From: Thauera butanivorans NBRC 103042
GTDB taxonomy: Bacteria; Pseudomonadota; Gammaproteobacteria; Burkholderiales; Rhodocyclaceae
Direction of reading: 5' to 3'
DNA: 64,000 bases
NCBI RefSeq assembly: GCF_001591165.1
Contig: NZ_BCUG01000011.1
Coordinates: 62,001-126,000 of the forward strand
The notes below the pieces were generated by a model. That model ran no database searches, had not been told where the DNA came from, and saw nothing but the letters and a program-made list of their open reading frames with translations. Position 1 is the first letter of the stretch. The number at the start of each line of letters is the position of its first letter. Positions 20,066 through 32,281 of the stretch are shown here, one piece after another. The translations under genes and the position numbers were made by a program.

Positions 20066-21463
20066 GTGAGTTCTCCCCCGTCCAGGCGCTCGCGTGCGGC
20101 GCCCCCGCATTCCCGCCCCCGCAGTACGGCCAATGCCCATCCTTCTTCGTCGGGGCGCAGTAGCGCTCCCGCTCCACGCCCGGTGCTGCCCGAAGACAGC
20201 CTCGGCTACGCCATGCTGCGCGCGGCCGAACTCGTTGCCGGCGTGATGGAAGGCGGCAATCTGACCGATGCTTTCGAACGTATGGCTGCAGATCACGCCG
20301 CGTGGCCGGATGCCACCCGCGGTGCGGTGCGCGATCTGGCCTGGTCGACGCTGAGGGACTACGGGACGGGCGATGCCGTCCTGCAGCAGTTCCTGCACAG
20401 TCCGCCGGCCGTGCTCATCCATGGTTTGCTGCTGGTCGCGCTGACGCGGCTCGAACAGCGGCCCGAACAGGCACACACTGTCGTGGACCAGACGGTGCAG
20501 GCCGCGGCGGTGGCGATGCCGGGGCTGAAGGGCATGGTCAACGGCGTGCTGCGCAACGCCCTGCGCCAGCGACAGCTATGGACATCCTGGGTCGAAGCGG
20601 ACGAGGAGGCGCGCCACACGCATCCGCGCTGGTGGATCACGCGGGTGAGGGCGGATCATTCCGAGCATTGGCGTTCCATCCTGGAAGCAGGCAGGCAGCG
20701 TCCGCCGATGGCGCTGCGGGTGAATCGGCGGCGGGCGGAGGTGGACGCGGTCGTCGCCGAGCTGGAAGCAGCAGGCATCGCGCTGCGGGCGGTCAGCGGT
20801 CAGACCGTGCTGCTGGCCCAGCCGCTGCCGGTCGCGCGCCTGCCGGGCTTCGCCGAGGGCAGGGTGTCGGTGCAGGATGCCGGTGCCCAGCGCGCTGCCT
20901 TGCTGCTGGCGCCGCAGGCCGGCGAGCGGGTGCTCGACGCCTGCGCCGCGCCCGGCGGCAAGACGGCCCATCTGCTGGAACTGGCCGACATCGAGCTGTC
21001 GGCGCTCGAGCTCGACCCGCTGCGTGCCCAGCGCATCCGCGCCAACCTCGACCGCCTCGGCCTGGAGGCGCGCATCCAGGTGGCCGACTGCGCCAGGCTG
21101 GAGACCTGGTGGGACGGGCGTCCGTTCGACCGCATCCTGGCCGACGTGCCGTGCTCGGCGTCGGGCGTGGTGCGCCGCCATCCCGACATCAAGTGGCTGC
21201 GCCGCGACGAGGACATCGCCGGCTTCGCCGCCCAGCAGGCCCGCATCGTCGATGCGCTTTGGCATACCCTGGCTCCGGGTGGCACAATGCTCTACGTCAC
21301 GTGCTCGGTGTTCGGGCAGGAGAACGCTGCGCAGCTTGCCGCTTTCCTCCGCCACCACGCCGATGCCGAATCCGATCCCATCGACGGTTTTCCCGATTGC
21401 CAGTTGCTGCCCGATGCCGATCATGACGGCTTCTATTTCGCCCGCCTGCGCAAGAAGGCTTGA
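20066..21463 (+). CDS. rsmB: 16S rRNA (cytosine-967-C5)-methyltransferase RsmB
   Basis: S-adenosylmethionine-dependent methyltransferase of C967 in 16S rRNA. The NusB-like N-terminal domain (about residues 45-180) is followed by the catalytic domain with DACAAPGGKTAHLLEL, the Pro-Cys motif DVPCSASGVVRRHPDIKW and the TCS motif YVTCSVF. The GTG at 20066 gives 465 residues with a Ser/Pro/Arg-rich tail of about 40 residues before the first homology, so a later start is possible. The next gene overlaps its end by 41 bases. Confidence 0.93.
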   Translation: MSSPPSRRSRAAPPHSRPRSTANAHPSSSGRSSAPAPRPVLPEDSLGYAMLRAAELVAGVMEGGNLTDAFERMAADHAAWPDATRGAVRDLAWSTLRDYGTGDAVLQQFLHSPPAVLIHGLLLVALTRLEQRPEQAHTVVDQTVQAAAVAMPGLKGMVNGVLRNALRQRQLWTSWVEADEEARHTHPRWWITRVRADHSEHWRSILEAGRQRPPMALRVNRRRAEVDAVVAELEAAGIALRAVSGQTVLLAQPLPVARLPGFAEGRVSVQDAGAQRAALLLAPQAGERVLDACAAPGGKTAHLLELADIELSALELDPLRAQRIRANLDRLGLEARIQVADCARLETWWDGRPFDRILADVPCSASGVVRRHPDIKWLRRDEDIAGFAAQQARIVDALWHTLAPGGTMLYVTCSVFGQENAAQLAAFLRHHADAESDPIDGFPDCQLLPDADHDGFYFARLRKKA

Positions 21464-22028
21464 GCGCCTGCTGCGTGCCTGCTGCACGCTGCTGGTGCTG
21501 CTCGCCTTCGTGCCCGCCGTGCATGCCGACGACGCCCGCATCCGCAGTGCGGAGATCGTGCGAGGCGACGGCGGCTACGTGCTCAATGCCGACATCGACA
21601 TCGAGCTCAACTCCCGCCTCGCCGATGCGGTGGCGCGCGGCGTGTCGCTGTACTTCGTCACCGAGCTGCGCATCGAGCGGCCACGCTGGTACTGGCTGAA
21701 CGAAGTCGTCGTCGATCGCAGCCTGCACTACCGCCTGTCCTATCATGCGATCACCCGCAGCTACCGGCTGTCGATCGGCAGCTTCCACCAGAGCTTCGAC
21801 GACCTCGACGCCGCCGTGCGCACCATGCAGCGCGTGCGCAACTGGCAGATCGCCGACACCTCGCAGCTTGCTGCCGGCCAGTCGCACGAGGTGGCACTGC
21901 GCTTCCGGCTCGATACCAGCCAGTTGCCCAAGCCTTTCCAGGTGACGGTGATCGGCGGCCGCGACTGGAACCTGGGCACGGATTGGGCCACCTGGACCTT
22001 CCTGCCCGGGGTGGCGGGCCAGCGATGA
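21423..22028 (+). CDS. DUF4390 domain protein, exported
   Basis: Family of unknown function found between rsmB and ntrY in many betaproteobacteria. It has 201 residues from the ATG at 21423, inside the end of rsmB. A signal peptide with core RACCTLLVLLAFVPAVHA is followed by DDARIRS. The domain region contains VSLYFVTELRIERPRWYWLN and SFDDLDAAVRTMQRVRNWQI. The stop overlaps the ntrY start (ATGA). Position suggests a periplasmic partner of the NtrY sensor; that is inference. Confidence 0.85.
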   Translation: MTASISPACARRLERLLRACCTLLVLLAFVPAVHADDARIRSAEIVRGDGGYVLNADIDIELNSRLADAVARGVSLYFVTELRIERPRWYWLNEVVVDRSLHYRLSYHAITRSYRLSIGSFHQSFDDLDAAVRTMQRVRNWQIADTSQLAAGQSHEVALRFRLDTSQLPKPFQVTVIGGRDWNLGTDWATWTFLPGVAGQR

Positions 22029-24145
22029 AGCGCTTCCTGCTCATCGTTGCGGCAGCACTGGCTGCGATCTCGCTCTTCCTGCTGACCTCGGCCAGTTCGA
22101 ACACCGAACTCTTCGTCAGCAGCTATCCCTATCTGTTCGCGCTCAACGGCGTGCTGGTCGTCTCCCTGGCCGGCCTGGTCGGCGTGCAGTTGCGCCAGCT
22201 GTGGCGCGAGTACCGCACGCGCCAGTTCGGCTCACGGCTCAAGTACCGCCTGGTGCTGATGTTCGCGCTGATGGGCGTGGTGCCCGGCGTGGTCGTGTAT
22301 GCGGTATCGCTGCAGTTCGTCGTGCGCAGCATCCAGAGCTGGTTCGACGTGCGGGTGGAGTCCGCGCTGGAAGGCGGCATCGCGCTCGGCCAGAACGCGC
22401 TCGACTATCTCGTCGGCCAGGTCAGCGACAAGGCGTCCGACATGGTGCTGGAACTGGAAGGCGTGGAGCGGGTTTCGCCGGCGCTGCTGAACCGCCTGCG
22501 CGAACGGGCGGTGGTCGGTGGTGCCACCGTGCTGACGGCCAACGGCCAGATCCTGGCGATGGCGGCCGATGCCTCGGCCGGGTTGATCCCCGACCTGCCC
22601 AGCGCCAACCAGTTGCGCCAGGCGCGCGGAGTGCGCGTGTTCCATGCCGTCGAGAGCCAGCCCGACGGCCGCCTGGTGATTCGCGTGATCACGCAGATTC
22701 CGCTGCGCACGCTGGCGGGGGAACCAAAGCTGCTGCAACTGACTCAGGCCGTGCCCGAGACTTTCGGCCGTCACGCCGAGGCGGTGCAGGACGCTTACCG
22801 CGAATACCAGCAGCTCACGCTCGGCCGCGAGGGCCTGAACCGCATCTACACCCTGACCCTGACGATGACGCTGCTGCTGGCACTGCTGACGGCGGTGGCT
22901 GCCGCCTTCATCATTGCCCGCCGCCTGGCGGCGCCGCTGCTGATCCTGGCCGAAGGCACGCAGGCGGTGGCGCAGGGTGACTTCAGCCCGCGCCAGGCGC
23001 TGCCGGCGCGCGACGAGCTCGGGGTGCTGACCCAGTCCTTCAACCGCATGACGCGCCAGCTCGAAGAAGCCCGGGAGGCGGCCGAACGCAACCGCGCCGC
23101 GGTGGAGTCGGCACGTGCCTACCTGGAAAGCGTGCTCGCCAACCTGTCGACCGGCGTGCTCGCCTTTTCTCCCGACGGCAGGCTGCGGGCGGCCAACCAT
23201 GGCGCGGAGCAGATCCTGGACGACGCCCTGGCCGGCTTCGAGGACATCACGCTGGCCGAATGGCCGCGCCTGGAACGCTTCCGCGATGCCTTGCTCGATG
23301 GTTTTGCCGCCCACGAGAGCGACTGGCAGGCACAGATCGAATTGCCGGTGAAGGACAGCACGCCGCTGACGCTGCTGATCCATGGCTCGCGCCTGCCCGA
23401 GGGCAGTGGCGGCGGGCTGGTGGTGGTGTTCGACGACATCTCGCACCTGATCGCCGCGCAGCGCACCGCGGCCTGGGGCGAAGTGGCGCGGCGCCTGGCG
23501 CACGAGATCAAGAACCCGCTGACGCCGATCCAGCTCTCGGCCGAGCGGCTGGCCTTCAAGCTCGCCGACAAGCTCGACGACAGCGGCCGCGAGATGCTGG
23601 AGCGCGGCACGACGACGATCGTCAACCAGGTCGAGGCGATGAAGAACCTGGTCAACGCCTTCCGCGACTATGCGCGCCTGCCGGCGCCGCAGCTGGCGAT
23701 GATCGACCTCAATGCGCTGATCCGCGAGGTGCTGCACCTGTACGAGAGCGCCGCGTCGCTGATCCGGCCGCAGCTGGCTGCCGACCTGCCGCGCGTGCGC
23801 GGCGATGCCAGCCAGCTCCGGCAGGTCATCCACAACTTGCTGCAGAATGCGCAGGATGCGCTGGCCGGCGTCGATGGCGGCAAGGTGAGGGTGATCACCC
23901 GGCGCGAGGGCGAGCGCGTGGTGCTGATGTTCCGCGACAATGGCCCGGGCTTCCCGGCCGAAGTGCTGGCGCATGCCTTCGAGCCCTATTTCACCACCAA
24001 GTCGCGCGGCACCGGGCTGGGCCTGGCGATGGTCAAGAAGATCGTGGATGAACACGGCGGCGATGTCCGCCTGGCCAATCTCGACGGCGGCGGGGCGGAG
24101 ATCCGCATCCGGCTGCGCCCGGCCGAAACGAATGACGAAGACTGA
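22025..24145 (+). CDS. ntrY: Sensor histidine kinase NtrY
   Basis: Membrane histidine kinase of the NtrY/NtrX system, linked in other bacteria to nitrogen and redox control. It has 706 residues: transmembrane segments near 4-22, 35-57, 75-98 and 280-302, a HAMP linker (about 303-356), a PAS domain (about 365-475), the phosphoacceptor H-box RRLAHEIKNPLTPIQLS near residue 490, and the ATPase boxes QNAQDAL, DNGPGF and GTGLGLAMVKKI. Start and stop are tightly spaced with the upstream DUF4390 gene (overlap) and the ntrX gene (5 bases). Confidence 0.95.
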   Translation: MKRFLLIVAAALAAISLFLLTSASSNTELFVSSYPYLFALNGVLVVSLAGLVGVQLRQLWREYRTRQFGSRLKYRLVLMFALMGVVPGVVVYAVSLQFVVRSIQSWFDVRVESALEGGIALGQNALDYLVGQVSDKASDMVLELEGVERVSPALLNRLRERAVVGGATVLTANGQILAMAADASAGLIPDLPSANQLRQARGVRVFHAVESQPDGRLVIRVITQIPLRTLAGEPKLLQLTQAVPETFGRHAEAVQDAYREYQQLTLGREGLNRIYTLTLTMTLLLALLTAVAAAFIIARRLAAPLLILAEGTQAVAQGDFSPRQALPARDELGVLTQSFNRMTRQLEEAREAAERNRAAVESARAYLESVLANLSTGVLAFSPDGRLRAANHGAEQILDDALAGFEDITLAEWPRLERFRDALLDGFAAHESDWQAQIELPVKDSTPLTLLIHGSRLPEGSGGGLVVVFDDISHLIAAQRTAAWGEVARRLAHEIKNPLTPIQLSAERLAFKLADKLDDSGREMLERGTTTIVNQVEAMKNLVNAFRDYARLPAPQLAMIDLNALIREVLHLYESAASLIRPQLAADLPRVRGDASQLRQVIHNLLQNAQDALAGVDGGKVRVITRREGERVVLMFRDNGPGFPAEVLAHAFEPYFTTKSRGTGLGLAMVKKIVDEHGGDVRLANLDGGGAEIRIRLRPAETNDED

Positions 24146-24150
24146 ACACA

Positions 24151-25398
24151 ATGGCAAAGATACTCATCGTTGACGACGAAATCGGCATCCGCGAACTCCT
24201 GTCGGAGATCCTGCGCGACGAGGGCTACGACATCCTGCTCGCCGAGAATGCCACGGTGGCGCGGGCGATGCGCAATGCCGGACGGCCCGACATCGTGCTG
24301 CTCGACATCTGGATGCCTGATACCGATGGCATCACGCTGCTGAAGGAATGGGCGGCGAACGGCCAGCTCAACATGCCGGTGGTGATGATGTCGGGCCACG
24401 GTACCATCGACACTGCGGTCGAAGCGACGCGCATCGGCGCGATCGACTACCTGGAAAAGCCGATTGCGCTGCAGAAGCTGCTGGCTGCGGTCAAGCGCGG
24501 GCTGCAGCGTCCGCTCGCGCCCGGCGCGCCGGCGCCGCTGACGCTGGCCGCCTTCACCCGCTCGGTGCCGCTGCGCGAACTGCGCCGCCGCGTGGAACAG
24601 ATCGCCAGCAGCTCGCGCCTGCTGCTGCTGCGGGTGGGCGCGGGCAGCCTCGCCGAACTGGTCGCGCGCAGCGTCAACAACGGCCGGGCCGCCTGGCTCG
24701 ACCTCGCCGCGATCTCGGCGCCGCTCGACATCAGCCAACTGCAGGCGACCCAGGGCGGCGTGCTGTTCGTCGGCGAACTGGCACGCCTGTCGCGCGCACA
24801 GCAGAAGAACCTGGCTTTCGCCGTCGATCGGCTCGACCGCTACGATCTGCGCCTGGTGGCCGCCACCGACCGCAGTGCCGAAGCGCTGCTCGCCGAAGGC
24901 TGGGAAGAAGCGCTGGTGTCGCGGCTGTTCGAAGTCAGCCTGGCGCCGCCGTCGATTGCCGACGTACGCGATGACCTGCCCGAACTCGCCAGCCAGATCC
25001 TGCTGCACCTGGTCGAAGGCGGCGAAGTGCCGCTGCGCAACTTCTCCACCGCCGCGCTCAACCAGATGCGCAACCTGCAGTGGCCGGGCGGTTATGCCGA
25101 GCTGCGCGCCGCAGTGAAGTCGCTCGCGCTCGGCACGCTGGAAGAGGAGATCGGTGCCGGCGACGTGCGCCGCCTGCTGCCGCCCGATGCCGCGGCCAGT
25201 TCGATCGGGGTATCGTTCGACCAGCCGCTGCGCGAGGCGCGCGAAGCATTCGAGCGCCTGTATTTCGAGCACCACCTGCGGCTGGAGGCCGGCAACATGA
25301 CGCGCCTGGCCGAGAAGACCGGGCTGGAACGCACCCACCTCTACCGCAAACTCAAGCAACTCGGCCTGCAGGCGGGGCGACGGCACGAGGAGAACTGA
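24151..25398 (+). CDS. ntrX: NtrX-type response regulator with degenerate AAA+ domain
   Basis: Partner of NtrY. The receiver domain is intact (phosphoacceptor D52 in VLLDIWMPDTDG; K in DYLEKPIAL). The central domain is reduced and lacks ATPase landmarks: no Walker A P-loop (LLLLRVGAGSLAEL stands there), no GAFTGA loop for sigma-54 contact, and GGVLFVGEL in place of the Walker B LFLDE. The C-terminal Fis-type helix-turn-helix (MTRLAEKTGLERTHLYRKLK) is intact. At 415 residues it is shorter than the usual 450-480. It probably acts as a DNA-binding regulator without sigma-54 activation. Confidence 0.9.
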   Translation: MAKILIVDDEIGIRELLSEILRDEGYDILLAENATVARAMRNAGRPDIVLLDIWMPDTDGITLLKEWAANGQLNMPVVMMSGHGTIDTAVEATRIGAIDYLEKPIALQKLLAAVKRGLQRPLAPGAPAPLTLAAFTRSVPLRELRRRVEQIASSSRLLLLRVGAGSLAELVARSVNNGRAAWLDLAAISAPLDISQLQATQGGVLFVGELARLSRAQQKNLAFAVDRLDRYDLRLVAATDRSAEALLAEGWEEALVSRLFEVSLAPPSIADVRDDLPELASQILLHLVEGGEVPLRNFSTAALNQMRNLQWPGGYAELRAAVKSLALGTLEEEIGAGDVRRLLPPDAAASSIGVSFDQPLREAREAFERLYFEHHLRLEAGNMTRLAEKTGLERTHLYRKLKQLGLQAGRRHEEN

Positions 25399-25490
25399 GC
25401 CGCCAGCGGATGCTGCGCTGCAACAATCCTGTTCCGCGATTGTGCAGAGCAGCGTAGAATCCCCGCCGATACGTCCTGCGGAAGCGTGCG

Positions 25491-26894
25491 GTGAAGATCA
25501 TCATTCTCGGTGCCGGCCAGGTTGGCGCCTCGGTGGCGGAAAACCTGGCTTCCGAAGCCAACGACATCACCCTCGTCGACACCAGCCCCGATAGCCTCGG
25601 GGTGCTGCGCGACCGGCTCGAGGTGCGTACCGTGTGCGGCAATGCAGCATCACCCAGGGTGCTGCGCGAAGCCGGCGCCGACGATGCCGACCTGCTGATC
25701 GCCGTCACCCAGTCCGACCAGACCAACCTGTGCGCCTGTCGCATCGCCAAGGCGCTGTTCAACCTGCCGACGCGCATCGCGCGGCTGCGCTCGACCGATT
25801 ACGTCGATCACCCCGAACTGCTCGACGAGGACAATTTCGCCGTCGATTTCTCGATCTGCCCCGAGCAGGTCGTCACCGACTACATCGAGCGCCTGATCGC
25901 CTTCCCCGAGGCATTGCAGGTGCTGGAATTCGCCGACGGCGTGCTCAGCCTGATCTGCGTGCGCGCCTTCGAAGGTGGACCGCTGGTGGGGCATCCGCTG
26001 AAGGCGCTCAAGTTCCACCTGCCCAACGTCGAAGTCCGCATCGCCGCGATCTATCGCAACGGCGTGCCGATCATTCCGCAGGGCGATACCATCATCGTGC
26101 CGGACGACGAAGTCTTCTGCCTCGCCGCCACCGTGCATGTGCGCCAGGTGATGCGTGAGCTGCGCCGTTCGGACAAGCCGATGCGCCGGATCATCATCGC
26201 CGGCGGCGGCAACATCGGCTTCCGCCTGGCGCAGTCGATCGAGGAAAACTACCACGTCAAGATCATCGAGACGCGGCAGGAGCGTGCCGAACTGCTGGCC
26301 GGCCAGCTTTCGCGCGCGCTGGTGCTGCGCGGCGATTCGACCGACGAGAAGCTGCTCGAGAACGAAGGTATCGACGAGACCGACCTGTTCGTCGCCCTGA
26401 CCAACGACGAGGAAGACAACATCATGTCGGCCTCGCTCGCCAAGCGCATGGGCGCGCGCCGCACGCTGGCGCTGATCAACCGCCGGAGCTACGTCGACCT
26501 GGTACAGGGCGGGCCGATCGACATCGCCATCTCGCCTGCCCACACCTCGATCGGTACCCTGCTCGCGCACGTGCGCCGCGGCGACGTGGTGGCGGTGCAC
26601 AGCCTGCGGCGCGGCGCCGCCGAAGCGCTGGAGATCATCGCCCACGGCAGCCGCAAGGACTCCAAGGTGGTGGGGCGGCCGATCGAAGAGATTCCCTTCC
26701 CCAAGGGCGCGACCATCGGCGCCATCGTGCGCGACGTCAGGCGCGACGACGGCCGCCTGCTGCGGCGCGAGGTGATCATGCCGCACCACGACACCGTGAT
26801 CGAGGAGAACGACCACGTCATCGTGTTCTGTACCCACAAGAACCTGGTGCGCAAGGTCGAGAAGGTCTTCCAGGTGGGCTTCCACTTCCTCTGA
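25491..26894 (+). CDS. trkA: Trk system potassium uptake protein TrkA
   Basis: Cytoplasmic NAD-binding regulatory subunit of the Trk potassium transporter. It has 467 residues in two tandem RCK units. The first begins KIIILGAGQVGASVAENL and the second MRRIIIAGGGNIGFRLAQSI near residue 233. Each is followed by a TrkA-C domain. The GTG at 25491 is the start that preserves the N-terminal Rossmann strand. trkH follows after 15 bases, so the two form an operon. Confidence 0.96.
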   Translation: MKIIILGAGQVGASVAENLASEANDITLVDTSPDSLGVLRDRLEVRTVCGNAASPRVLREAGADDADLLIAVTQSDQTNLCACRIAKALFNLPTRIARLRSTDYVDHPELLDEDNFAVDFSICPEQVVTDYIERLIAFPEALQVLEFADGVLSLICVRAFEGGPLVGHPLKALKFHLPNVEVRIAAIYRNGVPIIPQGDTIIVPDDEVFCLAATVHVRQVMRELRRSDKPMRRIIIAGGGNIGFRLAQSIEENYHVKIIETRQERAELLAGQLSRALVLRGDSTDEKLLENEGIDETDLFVALTNDEEDNIMSASLAKRMGARRTLALINRRSYVDLVQGGPIDIAISPAHTSIGTLLAHVRRGDVVAVHSLRRGAAEALEIIAHGSRKDSKVVGRPIEEIPFPKGATIGAIVRDVRRDDGRLLRREVIMPHHDTVIEENDHVIVFCTHKNLVRKVEKVFQVGFHFL

Positions 26895-26909
26895 CAAGGG
26901 TGATCCGGC

Positions 26910-28367
<1,458 letters not shown>

Positions 28368-28466
28368 GGCGATTCCCCTGCCTGTTTGACACGCAACAAG
28401 CCCATCCGGGCGGTCGACGGGCGATAATCGCGGCTTGTGCCCGAACGACCGCCATGAGGACTCGAC

Positions 28467-29537
28467 GTGAGCCGTCTCAAGAACGACACCTTCCTGCGCG
28501 CTCTGCTGCGCCAGCCCACCGAATACACCCCCGTCTGGCTGATGCGCCAGGCCGGCCGCTACCTGCCGGAATACTGCGAGACGCGCAAGCGCGCCGGCAG
28601 CTTCCTGCAGCTGTGCAAGAGCCCGGCGATGGCCTGCGAAGTCACGCTGCAGCCGCTGGCGCGCTACGAGCTCGACGCCGCGATCCTGTTCTCCGACATC
28701 CTCACCGTGCCGGACGCGATGGGCCTCGGCCTGTACTTCGCCGAAGGCGAGGGGCCGCGCTTCGAGCGCCCGCTGAAGGACGAATGGGAGATCCGCAATC
28801 TCAGCGCGCCCGATCCGCACGCCGAGTTGCAGTACGTCATGGACGCCGTCAGCGAGATCCGCCGCGCGCTCGACGGCAGCGTGCCGCTGATCGGCTTCTC
28901 CGGCAGCCCATGGACGCTGGCCTGCTACATGGTCGAAGGCGGTTCGTCGAGCGACTACCGCAAGGTCAAGAGCCTGGCCTACAGCCGCCCCGACCTGATG
29001 CACCACATCCTCGACGTCACCGCGCAGGCGGTGGTGAAGTACCTCAACGCCCAGATCGAAGCCGGCGCCCAGGCGGTGATGGTGTTCGACTCCTGGGGTG
29101 GCGTGCTGTCCGAAGCGGCCTACCGCGAGTTCTCGCTGCGCTACCTGGAGCAGGTGGTGGCCGGCCTGATCCGCGAGCGCGACGGCCAGTGCGTGCCCAG
29201 CATCGTGTTCACCAAGGGCGGCGGCTTGTGGCTGGAATCCATCGCCGCCATCGGCTGCGACGCGGTCGGCCTGGACTGGACCATGGACATCGGCCGCGCC
29301 CGCCAGCTCGTGGGCGACAAGGTCGCGCTGCAGGGCAATCTCGACCCCAACGTGCTGTTCGCCCCGCCCGAGACCGTGGCCGCCGAAACCCGTCGCGTGC
29401 TGGATTCCTTCGGCAATCATCCGGGCCACATCTTCAACCTCGGCCACGGCATCTCGCAGTTCACCCCGCCCGACAACGTCACGGTGCTGGTCGATACCGT
29501 GCACGAGCACAGCCGCAAGCTGCGCGCGCAGGGCTAA
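28467..29537 (+). CDS. hemE: Uroporphyrinogen decarboxylase
   Basis: Decarboxylates uroporphyrinogen III to coproporphyrinogen III in haem synthesis. It has 356 residues with the two family signatures: [19 protein letters not shown] near the N-terminus and [17 protein letters not shown] in the middle; FNLGHGI lies near the C-terminus. The GTG at 28467 follows GAGGA. The gene lies beside the spacer with DnaA boxes; hemE also adjoins the chromosomal origin in some alphaproteobacteria (Caulobacter). Confidence 0.97.
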   Translation: MSRLKNDTFLRALLRQPTEYTPVWLMRQAGRYLPEYCETRKRAGSFLQLCKSPAMACEVTLQPLARYELDAAILFSDILTVPDAMGLGLYFAEGEGPRFERPLKDEWEIRNLSAPDPHAELQYVMDAVSEIRRALDGSVPLIGFSGSPWTLACYMVEGGSSSDYRKVKSLAYSRPDLMHHILDVTAQAVVKYLNAQIEAGAQAVMVFDSWGGVLSEAAYREFSLRYLEQVVAGLIRERDGQCVPSIVFTKGGGLWLESIAAIGCDAVGLDWTMDIGRARQLVGDKVALQGNLDPNVLFAPPETVAAETRRVLDSFGNHPGHIFNLGHGISQFTPPDNVTVLVDTVHEHSRKLRAQG

Positions 29538-29567
29538 GGGTAAGGGCAATACCGTTCGTTTGAGCAC

Positions 29568-29619
29568 GTAGGAGCGGCTTCAGCCGCGAAAAGCACTTCG
29601 CGGCTGAAGCCGCTCCTAC
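29568..29619. repeat. Perfect 52-bp hairpin repeat (GTAGGAGCGGCTTCAGCC type)
   Basis: Two perfectly complementary 22-base arms at 29568-29589 and 29598-29619 enclose an 8-base loop. The sequence type (GTAGGAGCGGCTTCAGCC) is a widespread REP-like hairpin in proteobacteria. It lies 31 bases past hemE and could end its transcript, though no T-run follows. Confidence 0.85.
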
Positions 29620-29699
29620 GCCAAGAGGGAAATGGACAGCAGTGGGGCCAAGAGGATGGCCGCCGCCGCGTGCTGTCAAGCATTAAATCAGCATTCGGA

Positions 29700-29910
29700 G
29701 GCTTGACTTATACACATCGCCTCGTTCCGCCGGGCGGATGAGCATCAGATTTCGGTTTTATTTCGCTGTTTTCATAAGTAATTGAAAACAAAGAAAATTC
29801 AAAAAGCACAATGTTAAGGCAATGTGACGGAAAGCCTGATCTGGCGCCGGTTTGAGGCCGATTCACCCATCTTTCCCACAAACTTATCCACAGGTTTTGT
29901 GGACAAGCGC
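29700..29910. other. Candidate replication origin (DnaA boxes and AT-rich stretch)
   Basis: The 483-base hemE-priA spacer holds TTATACACA at 29708-29716 (fits TTATNCACA), a perfect TTATCCACA at 29884-29892, TTGTCCACA on the minus strand at 29907-29899, and TTTCCCACA at 29872-29880 (one off). Between them, about 29745-29815 is strikingly AT-rich with A-tracts, like a DNA-unwinding element. This is a better origin pattern than the dnaA-rpmH spacer. A pair of parS-like sites lies 10 kb away. Function is inferred. Confidence 0.55.
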
Positions 29911-30020
29911 AAGGCTGGTTTTCCCGCCAATGGTTTGCCCGGCATTTTCGTGGTTCATTCTCACGAACCATACTCAAGCTACTGAAGCACAACGATTTTT
30001 CGGATCCTCACTGCTGTCGC

Positions 30021-32198
<2,178 letters not shown>

Positions 32199-32281
32199 CG
32201 CCAATCCGGAACGGGTGGATGGAGCACCCATAAACCACCCGTAAATCGGGTGCTGCATCCGATCTGCCAGTGTTCGGCCGG

